Source of the DNA: Psychrobacter sp. MF31
GTDB taxonomy: Bacteria > Pseudomonadota > Gammaproteobacteria > Pseudomonadales > Moraxellaceae
Direction: 5' to 3'
DNA: 64,000 nucleotides
Assembly: GCF_012847335.1 (NCBI RefSeq)
Contig: NZ_JABBDX010000001.1
Location: forward strand, 62,001 to 126,000
Below the pieces are notes generated by a model. It did no database searches. It saw only the letters and a list, made by a program, of their open reading frames with translations, and was not told the origin of the DNA. This document shows, piece by piece, positions 1 through 8,652 of the stretch; the first letter of the stretch is position 1, and each line of letters begins with the position of its first letter. The position numbers were made by a program, and so were the translations under genes.

Positions 1-465
1 GGTACGTTTGGCGTATTGGGATTGGGATTGGCTATTTTAACCAAAGTTGCACTTTTGGCAAGTATGCCACCGATGATTGCGGTTGTCGCACTTATTATTG
101 CTCATGGTGCGTCTCGTCTTTGCTGCATTAGCCTTATTGCGCTGCTGCTTTATGGCGGTGATATTGAGCACGCTCGCGCCAAACCGATGGCGCAATCATT
201 AAGCATCAAGCAGGCGTTGGTAGCGGGCAGCTGGCTTGTGATAGCACTGTTGTTATTAATGCTTGTTTTTCCAAAAACGCTGCAAAGCATTGGTATTTTT
301 CAGTGGATTTTAGCGGCAGTTTTGGCAATTTTTGCGACCGATTATTGGCGGCGATTGCTCAAGCGTCGACTTGGCGGCTATACGGGTGACGGTCTTGGGG
401 CGACTCAGCAAATCAGCGAGATTGCTATTTATGCCGGATTTGCGGCGACATTTGCATTGAATTAA
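1..465 (+). CDS. cobS: Adenosylcobinamide-GDP ribazoletransferase (cobalamin synthase), C-terminal part
   Basis: CobS joins adenosylcobinamide-GDP to alpha-ribazole (phosphate) in the last steps of cobalamin assembly, in the inner membrane. The gene runs in from before the window: the frame is open from base 1 and reads GTFGVLGLGLAIL, which matches the internal CobS region after the first acidic motif, so the first half is missing only because of the window edge. Visible are three or four hydrophobic membrane segments and the conserved GGYTGDGLGATQQ motif near codon 125, which is characteristic of the family. A phosphatase of the CobC type follows within 15 bases, as expected for a nucleotide-loop assembly locus. 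The family call is secure; only the N-terminus is not visible. Confidence 0.93.
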   Translation, partial: GTFGVLGLGLAILTKVALLASMPPMIAVVALIIAHGASRLCCISLIALLLYGGDIEHARAKPMAQSLSIKQALVAGSWLVIALLLLMLVFPKTLQSIGIFQWILAAVLAIFATDYWRRLLKRRLGGYTGDGLGATQQISEIAIYAGFAATFALN

Positions 466-480
466 TTGACAAAAATCATC

Positions 481-1047
481 ATGACCACCTTTTATCTTTG
501 GCGACACCCAAAGCCTAATGCAGCAAAATATCGCTGCATCGGTCAAACGGACTTAACCGTCAATCGCCGAAAAAGCAAACGCCTTGCCAATAAAATTTCC
601 CGTTTTGCTCGCCGTCATCACTTACCAAAAGTGATTTGGGTCAGTCCGCTATTACGCTCGCGACTTGTTGGCGAATGTTTGGCAGCGCGTGGTTTTGTTT
701 GCCATATTGACCCGCGATTGATGGAGATTGATTTTGGCGATTGGGACGGCAAATTTTGGCAAAATATTGACAAAGCGCAAATCGATGCTTGGTGTGCTGA
801 TTTTGCAAATTTTGCGCCGGATAATGGTGAGAATTTAACGGAATTTTTTGCGCGAATTGAAGACTTTATAGCAAGCTTTGATAATGAAAAAAGCCCTGAA
901 ACAACATCGCCAAAGCTTATCGTTGGTCATTCCGGTTGGATAACGGCGGCAACGATGATTGCCAATGACCAAGCCGTGCCAACTGATGCCGCAACGTGGT
1001 CAAAAGCGGTAAGCTACAATGAACTTCGCGTTCTTAAGATAAAATAA
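481..1047 (+). CDS. cobC: Histidine phosphatase family protein, probable alpha-ribazole phosphatase
   Basis: This is a member of the phosphoglycerate mutase-like histidine phosphatases. The N-terminal RHP motif (His9, where the family has RHG) supplies the phospho-acceptor histidine, and a second catalytic histidine lies in VGHSGW near residue 150. An acidic EIDFGDWDG stretch matches the family's EhxfGxweG. The position directly downstream of cobS suggests removal of phosphate from alpha-ribazole phosphate (or cobalamin phosphate). An in-frame TTG at 466 could extend the protein by five residues, but the ATG at 481 leads straight into the first strand (MTTFYLWRHPKP), as in family members. RHP instead of RHG is a mild deviation. 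Another small phosphatase role cannot be excluded. Confidence 0.8.
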   Translation: MTTFYLWRHPKPNAAKYRCIGQTDLTVNRRKSKRLANKISRFARRHHLPKVIWVSPLLRSRLVGECLAARGFVCHIDPRLMEIDFGDWDGKFWQNIDKAQIDAWCADFANFAPDNGENLTEFFARIEDFIASFDNEKSPETTSPKLIVGHSGWITAATMIANDQAVPTDAATWSKAVSYNELRVLKIK

Positions 1048-1049
1048 AA

Positions 1050-1400
1050 TCAATGCCCTGCCGTTTTAGAAAATAAATTAATCACTAAAACGCCGCCGAC
1101 AATCATTACAATGCCGATAATAGCAAACAAATCCAAGCGCTGCTTAAACACAATCAGCCCAATGAGCGCGGTCAACACAATACCAACGCCGCCCCAAATG
1201 GCGTAAGCAATGCCAAGTGGAATAGTTTTGAGTGTTTGGGTCAAAAAATAAAACGAGAAAACATAAAGTATGGCGGTTGCAAGCGTTGGCAGTAGCCGCG
1301 TGAACTGCTCGGATTTCATCAAAAACGTTGTTCCGCTGACTTCAAAAACAATGGCAAGCGCCAAAAAGGTATAGCCCATGACGACTGGGTTGCTGCTCAT
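1050..1400 (-). CDS. Small multidrug resistance (SMR) family transporter
   Basis: The 116-residue protein has four hydrophobic helices and the SMR signature. The membrane-embedded glutamate lies in ALAIVFEVSGTT (Glu20, equivalent to EmrE Glu14), followed by WGGVGIVLTALIG in helix 3. Such proteins work as dual-topology dimers that exchange cationic drugs, quaternary ammonium or guanidinium compounds for protons. The start at 1400 was preferred to a TTG at 1412 because a TGAG purine stretch lies at the right distance upstream and because it gives the usual family length. It converges tail-to-tail with cobC with almost no gap. The substrate cannot be told from sequence alone. Confidence 0.88.
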   Translation of the reverse strand: MSSNPVVMGYTFLALAIVFEVSGTTFLMKSEQFTRLLPTLATAILYVFSFYFLTQTLKTIPLGIAYAIWGGVGIVLTALIGLIVFKQRLDLFAIIGIVMIVGGVLVINLFSKTAGH

Positions 1401-1458
1401 AATAATTCTCAAAAATTTGCATTAAACGAATCATTATATCGCGTAATTGGTAAGCAAG

Positions 1459-2595
1459 TTAAAAAATCCGGCTACCAAGTTTCAGCGCGGCGGCTAAGTT
1501 CTTTGCGGTAACTTTAATATTATCAAACGCAGAAGCAAAAACGATATCGGGCGAATCAAGGCGTTGGATACTTGGCAAAATCACATCAAATGGCAAATCA
1601 TAACTTTGCTGATAAATGGTATTATCAACGCCGCCGCAAATGGCAACAACGGGTTTGTATTGCGCTTTGGCAGCATTGGCAACATCCACCGCGACTTTTC
1701 CCATGAGGCTTTGAGCATCGAGTTTGCCCTCGCCGGTGATCACCAAATCGGCGCGGCTAATATGTTCTGCTAATCGAACGCTGTCCGCGACAATGTCAAA
1801 TCCCGATTGCATTTTGGCATTTAAAAAGGTTAATAGCGCAAAGCCAAGACCGCCTGCTGCGCCTGCGCCTTGGGCGTTTTGGTAGTCGGGGTAACCGTGA
1901 TTGTAAATGATGTTAGCAAATTTGGATAAGCTGTTGTCTAAATGAACCACCTCCGCCGCGCTTGCACCTTTTTGTGGGGAGAAAATTGCGCTTGCTCCGA
2001 GTTGACCGCATAGCGGATTGATGACATCGCTTGCCACCTCGATAGGGATATATTTAAGTAAAAAATCACTCGAATCCATCCGTGCTAAATTTATTAACGC
2101 GCCGCCGCCACTTTTTAACAGTTGACCTTTATCATCAAAAAATTTCATTCCAAGTGCTTGCAGCATCCCTGCGCCGCCATCATTGGTTGCGCTGCCGCCA
2201 AGCCCAATAATTAAATGCTCAGCACCGTTATTGATAGCGTCGATAATAAGCTCGCCAACACCAAAGCTTGAGGTTAGTAGCGGGTTGCGTTCATGGATCG
2301 CAAGCAGCGGTAATCCGCAAGCGTTTGCCGTTTCAATCACCGCCGTTTTGTTGCCAAGCATTAAGTAGCGCGCGCGAATGGGGCGCAATAGCGGATCATG
2401 AACCAAAACCTCAATCCAGTTGCCGCCAAGCGCAAAGGCAAGCACCTCGCTTGTGCCTTCGCCACCATCCGCCATCGGCAGCAAGGTAACATTGGCGTTT
2501 GGGAAAACCTCACAAAACCCAGCTTGAATCGCGCGGCAAACGTCGATGGCGGTAAGGCTTTCTTTGAAGCTGTCGGGGGCGATTAAAAGGTTCAT
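1459..2595 (-). CDS. glxK: Glycerate kinase (GarK/GlxK family)
   Basis: The protein phosphorylates D-glycerate to a phosphoglycerate, feeding glyoxylate or glucarate breakdown into glycolysis. The whole GarK/GlxK fold can be followed: the N-terminal IAPDSFKESL motif, MADGGEGT near residue 45, the LIIGLGGSATNDGGAGMLQALG nucleotide-binding stretch near residue 135, and a C-terminal DLVITGEGKLDAQS motif. Length (378 aa) is typical. The ATG at 2595 has an AAGG ribosome-binding site six bases upstream; the ATG two codons earlier (2601) would sit directly on that site. No other glyoxylate-pathway gene is nearby, so the physiological source of glycerate is unknown here. Confidence 0.92.
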   Translation of the reverse strand: MNLLIAPDSFKESLTAIDVCRAIQAGFCEVFPNANVTLLPMADGGEGTSEVLAFALGGNWIEVLVHDPLLRPIRARYLMLGNKTAVIETANACGLPLLAIHERNPLLTSSFGVGELIIDAINNGAEHLIIGLGGSATNDGGAGMLQALGMKFFDDKGQLLKSGGGALINLARMDSSDFLLKYIPIEVASDVINPLCGQLGASAIFSPQKGASAAEVVHLDNSLSKFANIIYNHGYPDYQNAQGAGAAGGLGFALLTFLNAKMQSGFDIVADSVRLAEHISRADLVITGEGKLDAQSLMGKVAVDVANAAKAQYKPVVAICGGVDNTIYQQSYDLPFDVILPSIQRLDSPDIVFASAFDNIKVTAKNLAAALKLGSRIF

Positions 2596-2601
2596 GGTCA
2601 T

Positions 2602-2711
2602 CCTTATTTATTTTATAAAAAATGAACTTTTGCCTATTTTTAATGAGTAGAGTTGTTATAATAAGCAATCCAATTTATGTTGATTAATTTTTCAAAAAGT
2701 TAGGAATACTT
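2602..2711. promoter_or_regulatory. Divergent promoter region between glycerate kinase and WG-repeat gene
   Basis: This 110-base AT-rich spacer separates two divergently transcribed genes and must hold both promoters. On the plus strand, TTGTTATAATAAG near 2653 contains a good -10 hexamer (TATAAT) about 50 bases before the WG-repeat start. No clear operator is seen. Confidence 0.45.
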
Positions 2712-3557
2712 ATGAAACTGCATTTTGTCCCATTGTTTGCTGCCATTTTAATTATTATCTTAACTTCACAAGCATCTGCTTATAGTGATGATGATTGTAA
2801 ACCACCAAAAACCAGCTTTAGCGAGACGCTTTGCACAACCGATGCTAATATTTTTGTTGGCATGGATAAAGATTATCAGCCGCAAACGTTATTAAACAAG
2901 CAAGGTAAAGTGATTGCAAGCTTAAAAGGCTTTGATCAAGTGGGAACGTGGGAGCTGAGCGAGGGTCTGTTGCCTGTTTCTAAAAATGGCAAAATCGGTT
3001 ATCTTAATACCCAAGGCAAGCTGGTTGTTCCGACCGTTTATGACAGCGTAGGCGATGAGGACAATAAATACGATGAATCTTGGGCAAATTTGGTGGATAG
3101 CGGTCGTATCACAGTCAAAAAAAATGGTAAATTTGGTGTGATTGATACCAATAACAAAACCATCGTTCCATTTAATAAATACGCGAAAATTGATGGGTTT
3201 TTTGATGGTCGGGCGGTGGTGTTTTCTGCCAAATCGCAAAAATATGGCGTGATTAACACGTCAGGAAAAGAAGTGGTCGCGCCGATTTATGACAATGTTT
3301 ATGGAACCCTCGGCGGCAATGAAGGCTATTCTGAAGGGTTGGCAGGCGTTCTCAAAGGTAAAAATTGGGGCTTTGTTAATGGTGCTCATAAAGTAGTCAT
3401 CCCATTTCGCTATGCTGATGACAACGTTCAACGCCTTGGGGTAAATTATTTAGGCGCGACTTATTTCGTTTTTGATAAAGGCGTTGCCGAAGTCAGCACT
3501 AAAAATGGCGAACCGGTTTGTATTAACAAGTCCGGCAAAACGGTCGCTTGTCGCTAA
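2712..3557 (+). CDS. Secreted WG-repeat protein
   Basis: The first 23 residues form a classical signal peptide (MKLHF, then a hydrophobic core, then SQASA before the cleavage point), so the protein is exported. The mature part consists of about five WG/KWG repeats, each with a pattern like GKxGvIdtxGkxVvPxxYD: examples are NGKIGYLNTQGKLVVPTVYD, NGKFGVIDTNNKTIVPF, SQKYGVINTSGKEVVAPIYD and GKNWGFVNGAHKVVIPFRY. WG repeats form beta-rich propeller-like or solenoid surfaces, usually without known enzyme activity. Two cysteines flank the N-terminal region and two lie at the C-terminus (PVCINKSGKTVACR), suggesting disulfides. Neighbours give no functional clue. The family is clear, the role unknown. 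Confidence 0.8.
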   Translation: MKLHFVPLFAAILIIILTSQASAYSDDDCKPPKTSFSETLCTTDANIFVGMDKDYQPQTLLNKQGKVIASLKGFDQVGTWELSEGLLPVSKNGKIGYLNTQGKLVVPTVYDSVGDEDNKYDESWANLVDSGRITVKKNGKFGVIDTNNKTIVPFNKYAKIDGFFDGRAVVFSAKSQKYGVINTSGKEVVAPIYDNVYGTLGGNEGYSEGLAGVLKGKNWGFVNGAHKVVIPFRYADDNVQRLGVNYLGATYFVFDKGVAEVSTKNGEPVCINKSGKTVACR

Positions 3558-3582
3558 AGGGTTAAAAATTTTCAAATAAAAA

Positions 3583-4761
3583 TCAGCGCGACCGAAAGCC
3601 ATATCGGCGCGCCGACCAAACAATCATAAATGCCATGACTGACAACATCAGCACCGCCCAAGGAAAGGACACCGCGCCAAACTGATTGAGTAATATCGCG
3701 CCGGTTAAACTGCCACCACCGACCGCGATATTAAAAATGGTCACAAACATCGATTGCGCGACATCAGTATTTTCGCGAGCGGCATCGGCAAGCGCAGTTT
3801 GTAGCATGATTGGCGCGCCGCCAAAGGTCACGCCCCAAAGGGCAACGGCGATAAATACGACTGCTTTAACATCACCAAACAAGCCTAAAGCAAGCGCGGC
3901 AAGGACAAACGTTGCCAAACTGACTAAGGTTAATTGCCTCGGGTGATTATCCACCAAAAGCCCCGTGAGCCAAATTCCCAATAATGCCGCAACGCCAAAC
4001 AGCAACAGCACAACATCAACGCGACCTTCAAGTCCTGATAACGTCAAAAATGGCTCAATATAAGTATAGAGAGTATTGTGCGCTAAAATCCAAAACAAAA
4101 GCGTCAATAAAATTGCCCAAATGCCTTTGATTTTAGCAACTTTGCTTAATGGCAAGCGCTGACTTGCGCTTTGACCGGCAAAGTCTGGAATAAACAAACG
4201 AATCCAAAAAAACAGCATCAAAGTTAAGGCGGACATCACCCAAAACACGCCGCGCCAGTCAAATATCCCGCCAAGCCAAGTGCCAAGCGGGACGCCAACA
4301 GCAAACGCTATCGGCTGACCGACGCCTGCAATTGCCAAAGCGCGACCTTGCAAGCCGTCTTTGACCAAGCGCATCACGTAACCGGGAAATAATCCCCAAA
4401 TTACGCCTGCCATCATTCCGGCGGCAAAACGAACCGCAAGAATGACGCCGTAATGGCTTGATAGGGCGGTGATGATATTAAATATCAGCAAGCCGCCAAT
4501 GGCAAACAGCAAGAGCCGCCGCCGATTCCAACTGCGCGTTGCCGCGATAATTGGAATGGCAGCAAGCACTGATCCAAGCGCATAAAGGGTGATGAGTTGA
4601 CCTGCCAGCGCCTTTGATACGCCAAGCGCTGCGCTGATTTGCGGTAAGAGTCCTGCTGGCATAGTTTCGGTCATAATCACCAAAAACCCTGCCAGCGTAA
4701 AGGCAAGCAGCTGCAAATAGGGCAACGCAGTTTTTTGCTTGGCGCTCAATGATGCAGTCAT
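3583..4761 (-). CDS. MFS transporter, sugar/drug efflux (AraJ/NepI-like)
   Basis: This 392-residue protein has about twelve hydrophobic segments and the usual two-halves layout of major facilitator proteins. The loop after helix 2 reads ATRSWNRRRLL, a version of motif A. The run ETMPAGLLPQISAALGVS in helix 1 and the following loop is typical of the DHA1 subgroup that includes AraJ, NepI and SotB (sugar, purine nucleoside or drug efflux). The start codon overlaps the aminotransferase stop by one base on the same strand, so the two genes are probably co-transcribed. An exporter paired with an amino acid aminotransferase could move an amino acid or keto-acid product, but that is only inference. 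Confidence 0.85.
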   Translation of the reverse strand: MTASLSAKQKTALPYLQLLAFTLAGFLVIMTETMPAGLLPQISAALGVSKALAGQLITLYALGSVLAAIPIIAATRSWNRRRLLLFAIGGLLIFNIITALSSHYGVILAVRFAAGMMAGVIWGLFPGYVMRLVKDGLQGRALAIAGVGQPIAFAVGVPLGTWLGGIFDWRGVFWVMSALTLMLFFWIRLFIPDFAGQSASQRLPLSKVAKIKGIWAILLTLLFWILAHNTLYTYIEPFLTLSGLEGRVDVVLLLFGVAALLGIWLTGLLVDNHPRQLTLVSLATFVLAALALGLFGDVKAVVFIAVALWGVTFGGAPIMLQTALADAARENTDVAQSMFVTIFNIAVGGGSLTGAILLNQFGAVSFPWAVLMLSVMAFMIVWSARRYGFRSR

Positions 4762-5960
4762 TACGCGTCTTGAAGCACTTCTGCCATCGCGTTTGCGACA
4801 TAATCGATATTGCTATCGTTAAGTCCTGCCACGCACATTCTTGAGTTTGAAATCATGTAGATGCCAAACTTATCTTGCAAGCGCTGAACTTGAGTCGGGG
4901 TAAGCCCCGTAAAGCTGAACATGCCTTTTTGACGGGTTAAATAGTCAAAATTGCGACCGGGAACTTTTTCTTCCAACACCGCTTTTAATTGTGAGCGCAT
5001 TTTTTTGATGCGATCGCGCATCGCGTAAACTTCACCCAACCACTGCTCATGAAGCGCTTCATCGTTCATCACGATATCGACCACGTGACCGCCGTGAGAT
5101 GGTGGGCTGCTGTAGATTTGACGAACGGTCAATTGCAATTGGCTAAAGACCAAATTTGCTTCGGCACTGTCTTGGCAAACGACTGACAAGCCGCCAACGC
5201 GCTCACCATAAAGTGATAAGTTTTTAGAAAATGAGTTACTGATAAATAGGCTCAATCCCAAATCAACGGCTTTACGAATCGCGTAAGCATCCTCGTCCAT
5301 GTCTTCGCCAAAGCCTTGATAGGCGATGTCCATAAACGCAATGAGTTCTTTATCTTTGATTAACACCAGCAGTTCATCCCACTGCTCATGCGTTAAATCC
5401 ATTCCCGTTGGGTTATGGCAGCAAGGATGGAGCAGCACGACGTCATGGGCATTTAACTGGCTAAAAAAGTCTTTCATCTTGTCAAATTTGACGCTATTGG
5501 TTGGCGTATCATAGTACGGATACTTGCCAACTTCCATGCCGCTTCCGGCAAAAATGCCGATGTGGTTGCCCCAAGTTGGGTCGCTCACGTAGCATTTGGC
5601 ATCTGGATACCACTGATGGATAAATTCAGCGCCGACTTTTAGCGCTCCTGAGCCGCCGATGGTGGCGATGGTCGCTACGCGGTCTTCTTTGAGGGCAACT
5701 GAGTCTTTACCAAGCAACAATCGTTGACAAGCCAAGCGGTGACCAGGAAGTCCTGCCATTGGCAAATAGGGGCGCGGCAAAATTGGATCAGCAATGCGCT
5801 TTTCCGCTGTTTTTACGCACTCAAGGACATTTAAGCCGCCAAGCTCGTCATAATAAATGCCAATGCCCAAATTGACCTTATTTGGGTTTTCATCTGCCAA
5901 AAACGTATCGACCAATCCCAAAATCGGATCGCCTGCATAATATTCGATATGATTAAACAT
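4761..5960 (-). CDS. tyrB: Aromatic amino acid / aspartate aminotransferase (class I, PLP)
   Basis: The enzyme transfers amino groups between aromatic or dicarboxylic amino acids and 2-oxoglutarate using pyridoxal phosphate. The protein starts with MFNHIEYYAGDPILGL, as TyrB/AspC proteins do. It has the PNKVNLGIGIYYDE substrate loop, HPCCHNPTGMD around residue 185, and SNSFSKNLSLYGERVGG near residue 245, whose lysine forms the Schiff base. Length (399 aa) is standard for subfamily I-alpha. TyrB and AspC cannot be separated with certainty from sequence alone. It is the promoter-proximal gene of a two-gene unit with the MFS exporter downstream. Confidence 0.9.
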   Translation of the reverse strand: MFNHIEYYAGDPILGLVDTFLADENPNKVNLGIGIYYDELGGLNVLECVKTAEKRIADPILPRPYLPMAGLPGHRLACQRLLLGKDSVALKEDRVATIATIGGSGALKVGAEFIHQWYPDAKCYVSDPTWGNHIGIFAGSGMEVGKYPYYDTPTNSVKFDKMKDFFSQLNAHDVVLLHPCCHNPTGMDLTHEQWDELLVLIKDKELIAFMDIAYQGFGEDMDEDAYAIRKAVDLGLSLFISNSFSKNLSLYGERVGGLSVVCQDSAEANLVFSQLQLTVRQIYSSPPSHGGHVVDIVMNDEALHEQWLGEVYAMRDRIKKMRSQLKAVLEEKVPGRNFDYLTRQKGMFSFTGLTPTQVQRLQDKFGIYMISNSRMCVAGLNDSNIDYVANAMAEVLQDA

Positions 5961-6363
5961 AAAATTCTCTTATTACTCGCTGAATTTTGATAATGACGCT
6001 ATCACTATAAATGGGAATAACATCACAACGCGGTGATGCCAAAAAAAGAGAGATAAATCGTCAGGGAAAAAGCCGCGTTGAGGGTTGCGACACAATCAGC
6101 ATAAACCAGTTGGCGATCAAGCTCAATGCCAATGTAGCTAAAGTTGAGTCTTTGTTACCGATTTTGTAGCGATGAGGGTTTGATCATTTACAAGGGTTGC
6201 AAAAAGGCATAAGGTGAAATGATTGTTTTTAAGTTAATTTTTAGCGTGGATAAAACCGCATGTTAAACGGTGTCTATTACTCAGCGCGCTTACTTTAAAT
6301 TTGTAAATTTAAAACCCCAAACATTGCCACTCATTTTTAGCCCTCATTTTAAAAGGTCATCTT
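5961..6363. other. 403-base non-coding divergent region
   Basis: The region lies between the divergent aminotransferase and molybdopterin oxidoreductase genes and must contain both promoters. A 16-base palindrome (TAAATTT, GT spacer, AAATTTA) lies near 6296-6311, about 55 bases before the oxidoreductase start, and could be an operator. A short inverted pair (ATCAC...GTGAT) lies near 6023-6036. No RNA gene, credible small ORF or recognised riboswitch fold was found. Confidence 0.4.
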
Positions 6364-8652
6364 ATGCGCAAAATTCCTGTTTATCCGCATCCGGCAGCCG
6401 GTTGGTCGGCGCTGATTGCCTCAAGTCGAAAATTGATGGATTATCAATCATTTTTGCGCGGCAGCATTAGCGTTTTGCACAGCAATCAGCCTCATGGCGG
6501 CTTTGACTGCCCCGGCTGCGCTTGGCCCGATCATAAAACCCATAAAACTTTGGACGTTTGTGAAACCGGAATCAAGGTTTTAGCCAGCGAAACCACCAAT
6601 CGAACGGCAGATGCTAAGTTTTTTTATCAAAATAAGGTAAGCCAATTGCAAGATTGGTCAGGCTATGAGCTTGAGCATGCAGGGCGCTTGTCCGAGCCAC
6701 TTTGTTATGACGCTACTGAAGATCGTTACTTGCCCATCTCTTGGGAAAAGGCGTTTACAAAAATCGCTGACGAGTTAAAAGCGTTGGCAAGCCCCGATGA
6801 GGCGCTGTTTTACACGTCAGGTCGCGTGACCAATGAACCAGCGTTTTTGTATCAGCTGATGGTTCGCTGCTTTGGTACGAACAATTTGCCCGATTGCTCA
6901 AACATGTGTCATGAGCCGACCTCGGTGATGCTTGCGCGGCAGCTTGGCGTTGGCAAAGCGACCGTTATTTTAGAGGACTTTGAGCGCGCCAAACTCATTT
7001 TAATGTTTGGTCAAAACCCTGCCACCAATCACCCGCGAATGCTTGAAATGCTGGCTCATGCTCATAAAGAAGGCTGTAAAATTATTTCAATCAATCCCAT
7101 GCGCGAGCAAGGTTTAAAAGCATTTCGCAATCCGCAAAAGCCCACACACATGGCAGCAGGAATGAGCGATGACATGGTTGATAACGTGATTCAAATCCGA
7201 GTTGGGGGCGATGTGGCGCTATTAACCGGAATGGCAAAATGGCTCGTTGAAAACGACAAGATCAATCATGACTTTATTGATAACGAAACGTCCGGATTTG
7301 CCAAGCTTAACGATTGGCTTGCCGCGCAATCTTGGGAGGATATTGAGCGCGGCGCAGCACTTACTAAAGACGATATCATCAGCGTTGCCAAGCTTGTTGC
7401 CAAAAGCCCCGCCACCATTTGCACTTGGGGAATGGGGATCACTCAGCACATCCAAGGCGATGACAATGTAGCGATGATTGCCAATCTGTTGCTGCTTATG
7501 GGAATGATCGGTATTGAGGGGGCGGGAGCGTCGCCGGTTCGCGGTCACTCAAACGTCCAAGGCGACCGCACCATGGGCATTCATGAGCGTCCAAAACCTG
7601 ACTTGCTGGCAAGCCTTGAGCGCGTGTTTAACTTGCCAATGCCAAAAGAAAATGGTTTGGACGTTATCCAAGGCGCCAAAGCCTTAATTGATGGCAACAT
7701 TAAAGCGTTTGTCAGTTTGGGTGGCAATTATTCGGTTGCCGCTCCTGATAGCAAAGCCATTCAACAGGCGTTAAGCAGGGCTCAATTAAGCGTTTTTGTT
7801 GCCACGAAACTGAACGAAACCATGCTTTATCCTGCAAAAGTGAGCTTAATTCTGCCCTGTATCAGCCGAACGGAGCGTTATATTACCGATTATGGCGAAC
7901 AATTTGCCACCATTGAAGACTCGATTTGTCAAATTGTCGCCACCAAAGGTCATTTAAAGCCCGTAAGTGAGCATTTAAAATCTGAAGCCCAAATTGTGGC
8001 AGGAATTGCGCTTGCGCTATTTGACCATCCAAGCATTGATTGGCAAAAAATGAGCACCGATTTTGATGTGACCCGCGATTATATTGCCCAAGCCATTGAA
8101 GGATTTGATGATTTTAATGAAAAAATTCGTGAATCAAAACGCGGTTTTCATTTGTACCATCCGGCGCGCCACCGATCTTGGCAGACCCAAAGCGGCAAAG
8201 CGCAATTTGAAGTCCCCAAGTATCCGATTACTTTAGTTGCTGATCGCGCCGCGAAAATAGAAAAAGAGGCAAATAATAATTCCGTTTGGCAATTGACCAG
8301 CGTTCGTAGTCATGACCAGTTTAATACGATGATTTTTGGTTTTGAAGATCGCTACCGGCAGACGCATCGACGCGATGTGCTGTTTATGCATCCCGATGAG
8401 ATGGCGCGGATAGGCTGGCAAGAGGGCGATCAAATGATGGTTACCCGTGAGGACAGCCATGGCAACGCGCGAACGCTTGGACCTTTAATATTGACCAAAA
8501 TGGACATTGCCGCAGGATCGGTTGCCACCTATTATCCAGAATGTAATGATTTGATCGATCTTGACAGCCACGCGCCCGAATCACGAACGCCCGGTTACAA
8601 ATCTATGACCGTAAGCCTTGCTCGTTATGATGAGGAGCGCGCCTTTGCTTAA
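6364..8652 (+). CDS. FdhF/YdeP family molybdopterin oxidoreductase
   Basis: This 762-residue protein belongs to the molybdopterin-bis-GDP oxidoreductases related to formate dehydrogenase H and E. coli YdeP. The N-terminus carries GGFDCPGCAWPD (Cys49 and Cys52), the reduced cysteine motif typical of YdeP, with another cysteine at DVCETG that could complete an iron-sulfur site. Further on are GRVTNEPAFLYQ, NLPDCSNMCHEPTS, LMFGQNPATNHPRML and the PVRGHSNVQGDRTMG motif, then a C-terminal molydop-binding domain with RSHDQFNTM. YdeP is linked to acid resistance in E. coli, but the reaction is unknown. The fdhD gene overlaps its 3' end, consistent with a need for sulfuration of the cofactor. No NAD-binding partner or membrane subunit is adjacent. 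Confidence 0.88.
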   Translation: MRKIPVYPHPAAGWSALIASSRKLMDYQSFLRGSISVLHSNQPHGGFDCPGCAWPDHKTHKTLDVCETGIKVLASETTNRTADAKFFYQNKVSQLQDWSGYELEHAGRLSEPLCYDATEDRYLPISWEKAFTKIADELKALASPDEALFYTSGRVTNEPAFLYQLMVRCFGTNNLPDCSNMCHEPTSVMLARQLGVGKATVILEDFERAKLILMFGQNPATNHPRMLEMLAHAHKEGCKIISINPMREQGLKAFRNPQKPTHMAAGMSDDMVDNVIQIRVGGDVALLTGMAKWLVENDKINHDFIDNETSGFAKLNDWLAAQSWEDIERGAALTKDDIISVAKLVAKSPATICTWGMGITQHIQGDDNVAMIANLLLLMGMIGIEGAGASPVRGHSNVQGDRTMGIHERPKPDLLASLERVFNLPMPKENGLDVIQGAKALIDGNIKAFVSLGGNYSVAAPDSKAIQQALSRAQLSVFVATKLNETMLYPAKVSLILPCISRTERYITDYGEQFATIEDSICQIVATKGHLKPVSEHLKSEAQIVAGIALALFDHPSIDWQKMSTDFDVTRDYIAQAIEGFDDFNEKIRESKRGFHLYHPARHRSWQTQSGKAQFEVPKYPITLVADRAAKIEKEANNNSVWQLTSVRSHDQFNTMIFGFEDRYRQTHRRDVLFMHPDEMARIGWQEGDQMMVTREDSHGNARTLGPLILTKMDIAAGSVATYYPECNDLIDLDSHAPESRTPGYKSMTVSLARYDEERAFA

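Noticed and set aside
2268-2489. Plus-strand ORFs overlapping the glycerate kinase gene
   Set aside because: They are shadows: the minus-strand frame carries full family motifs while these have none and no ribosome sites.
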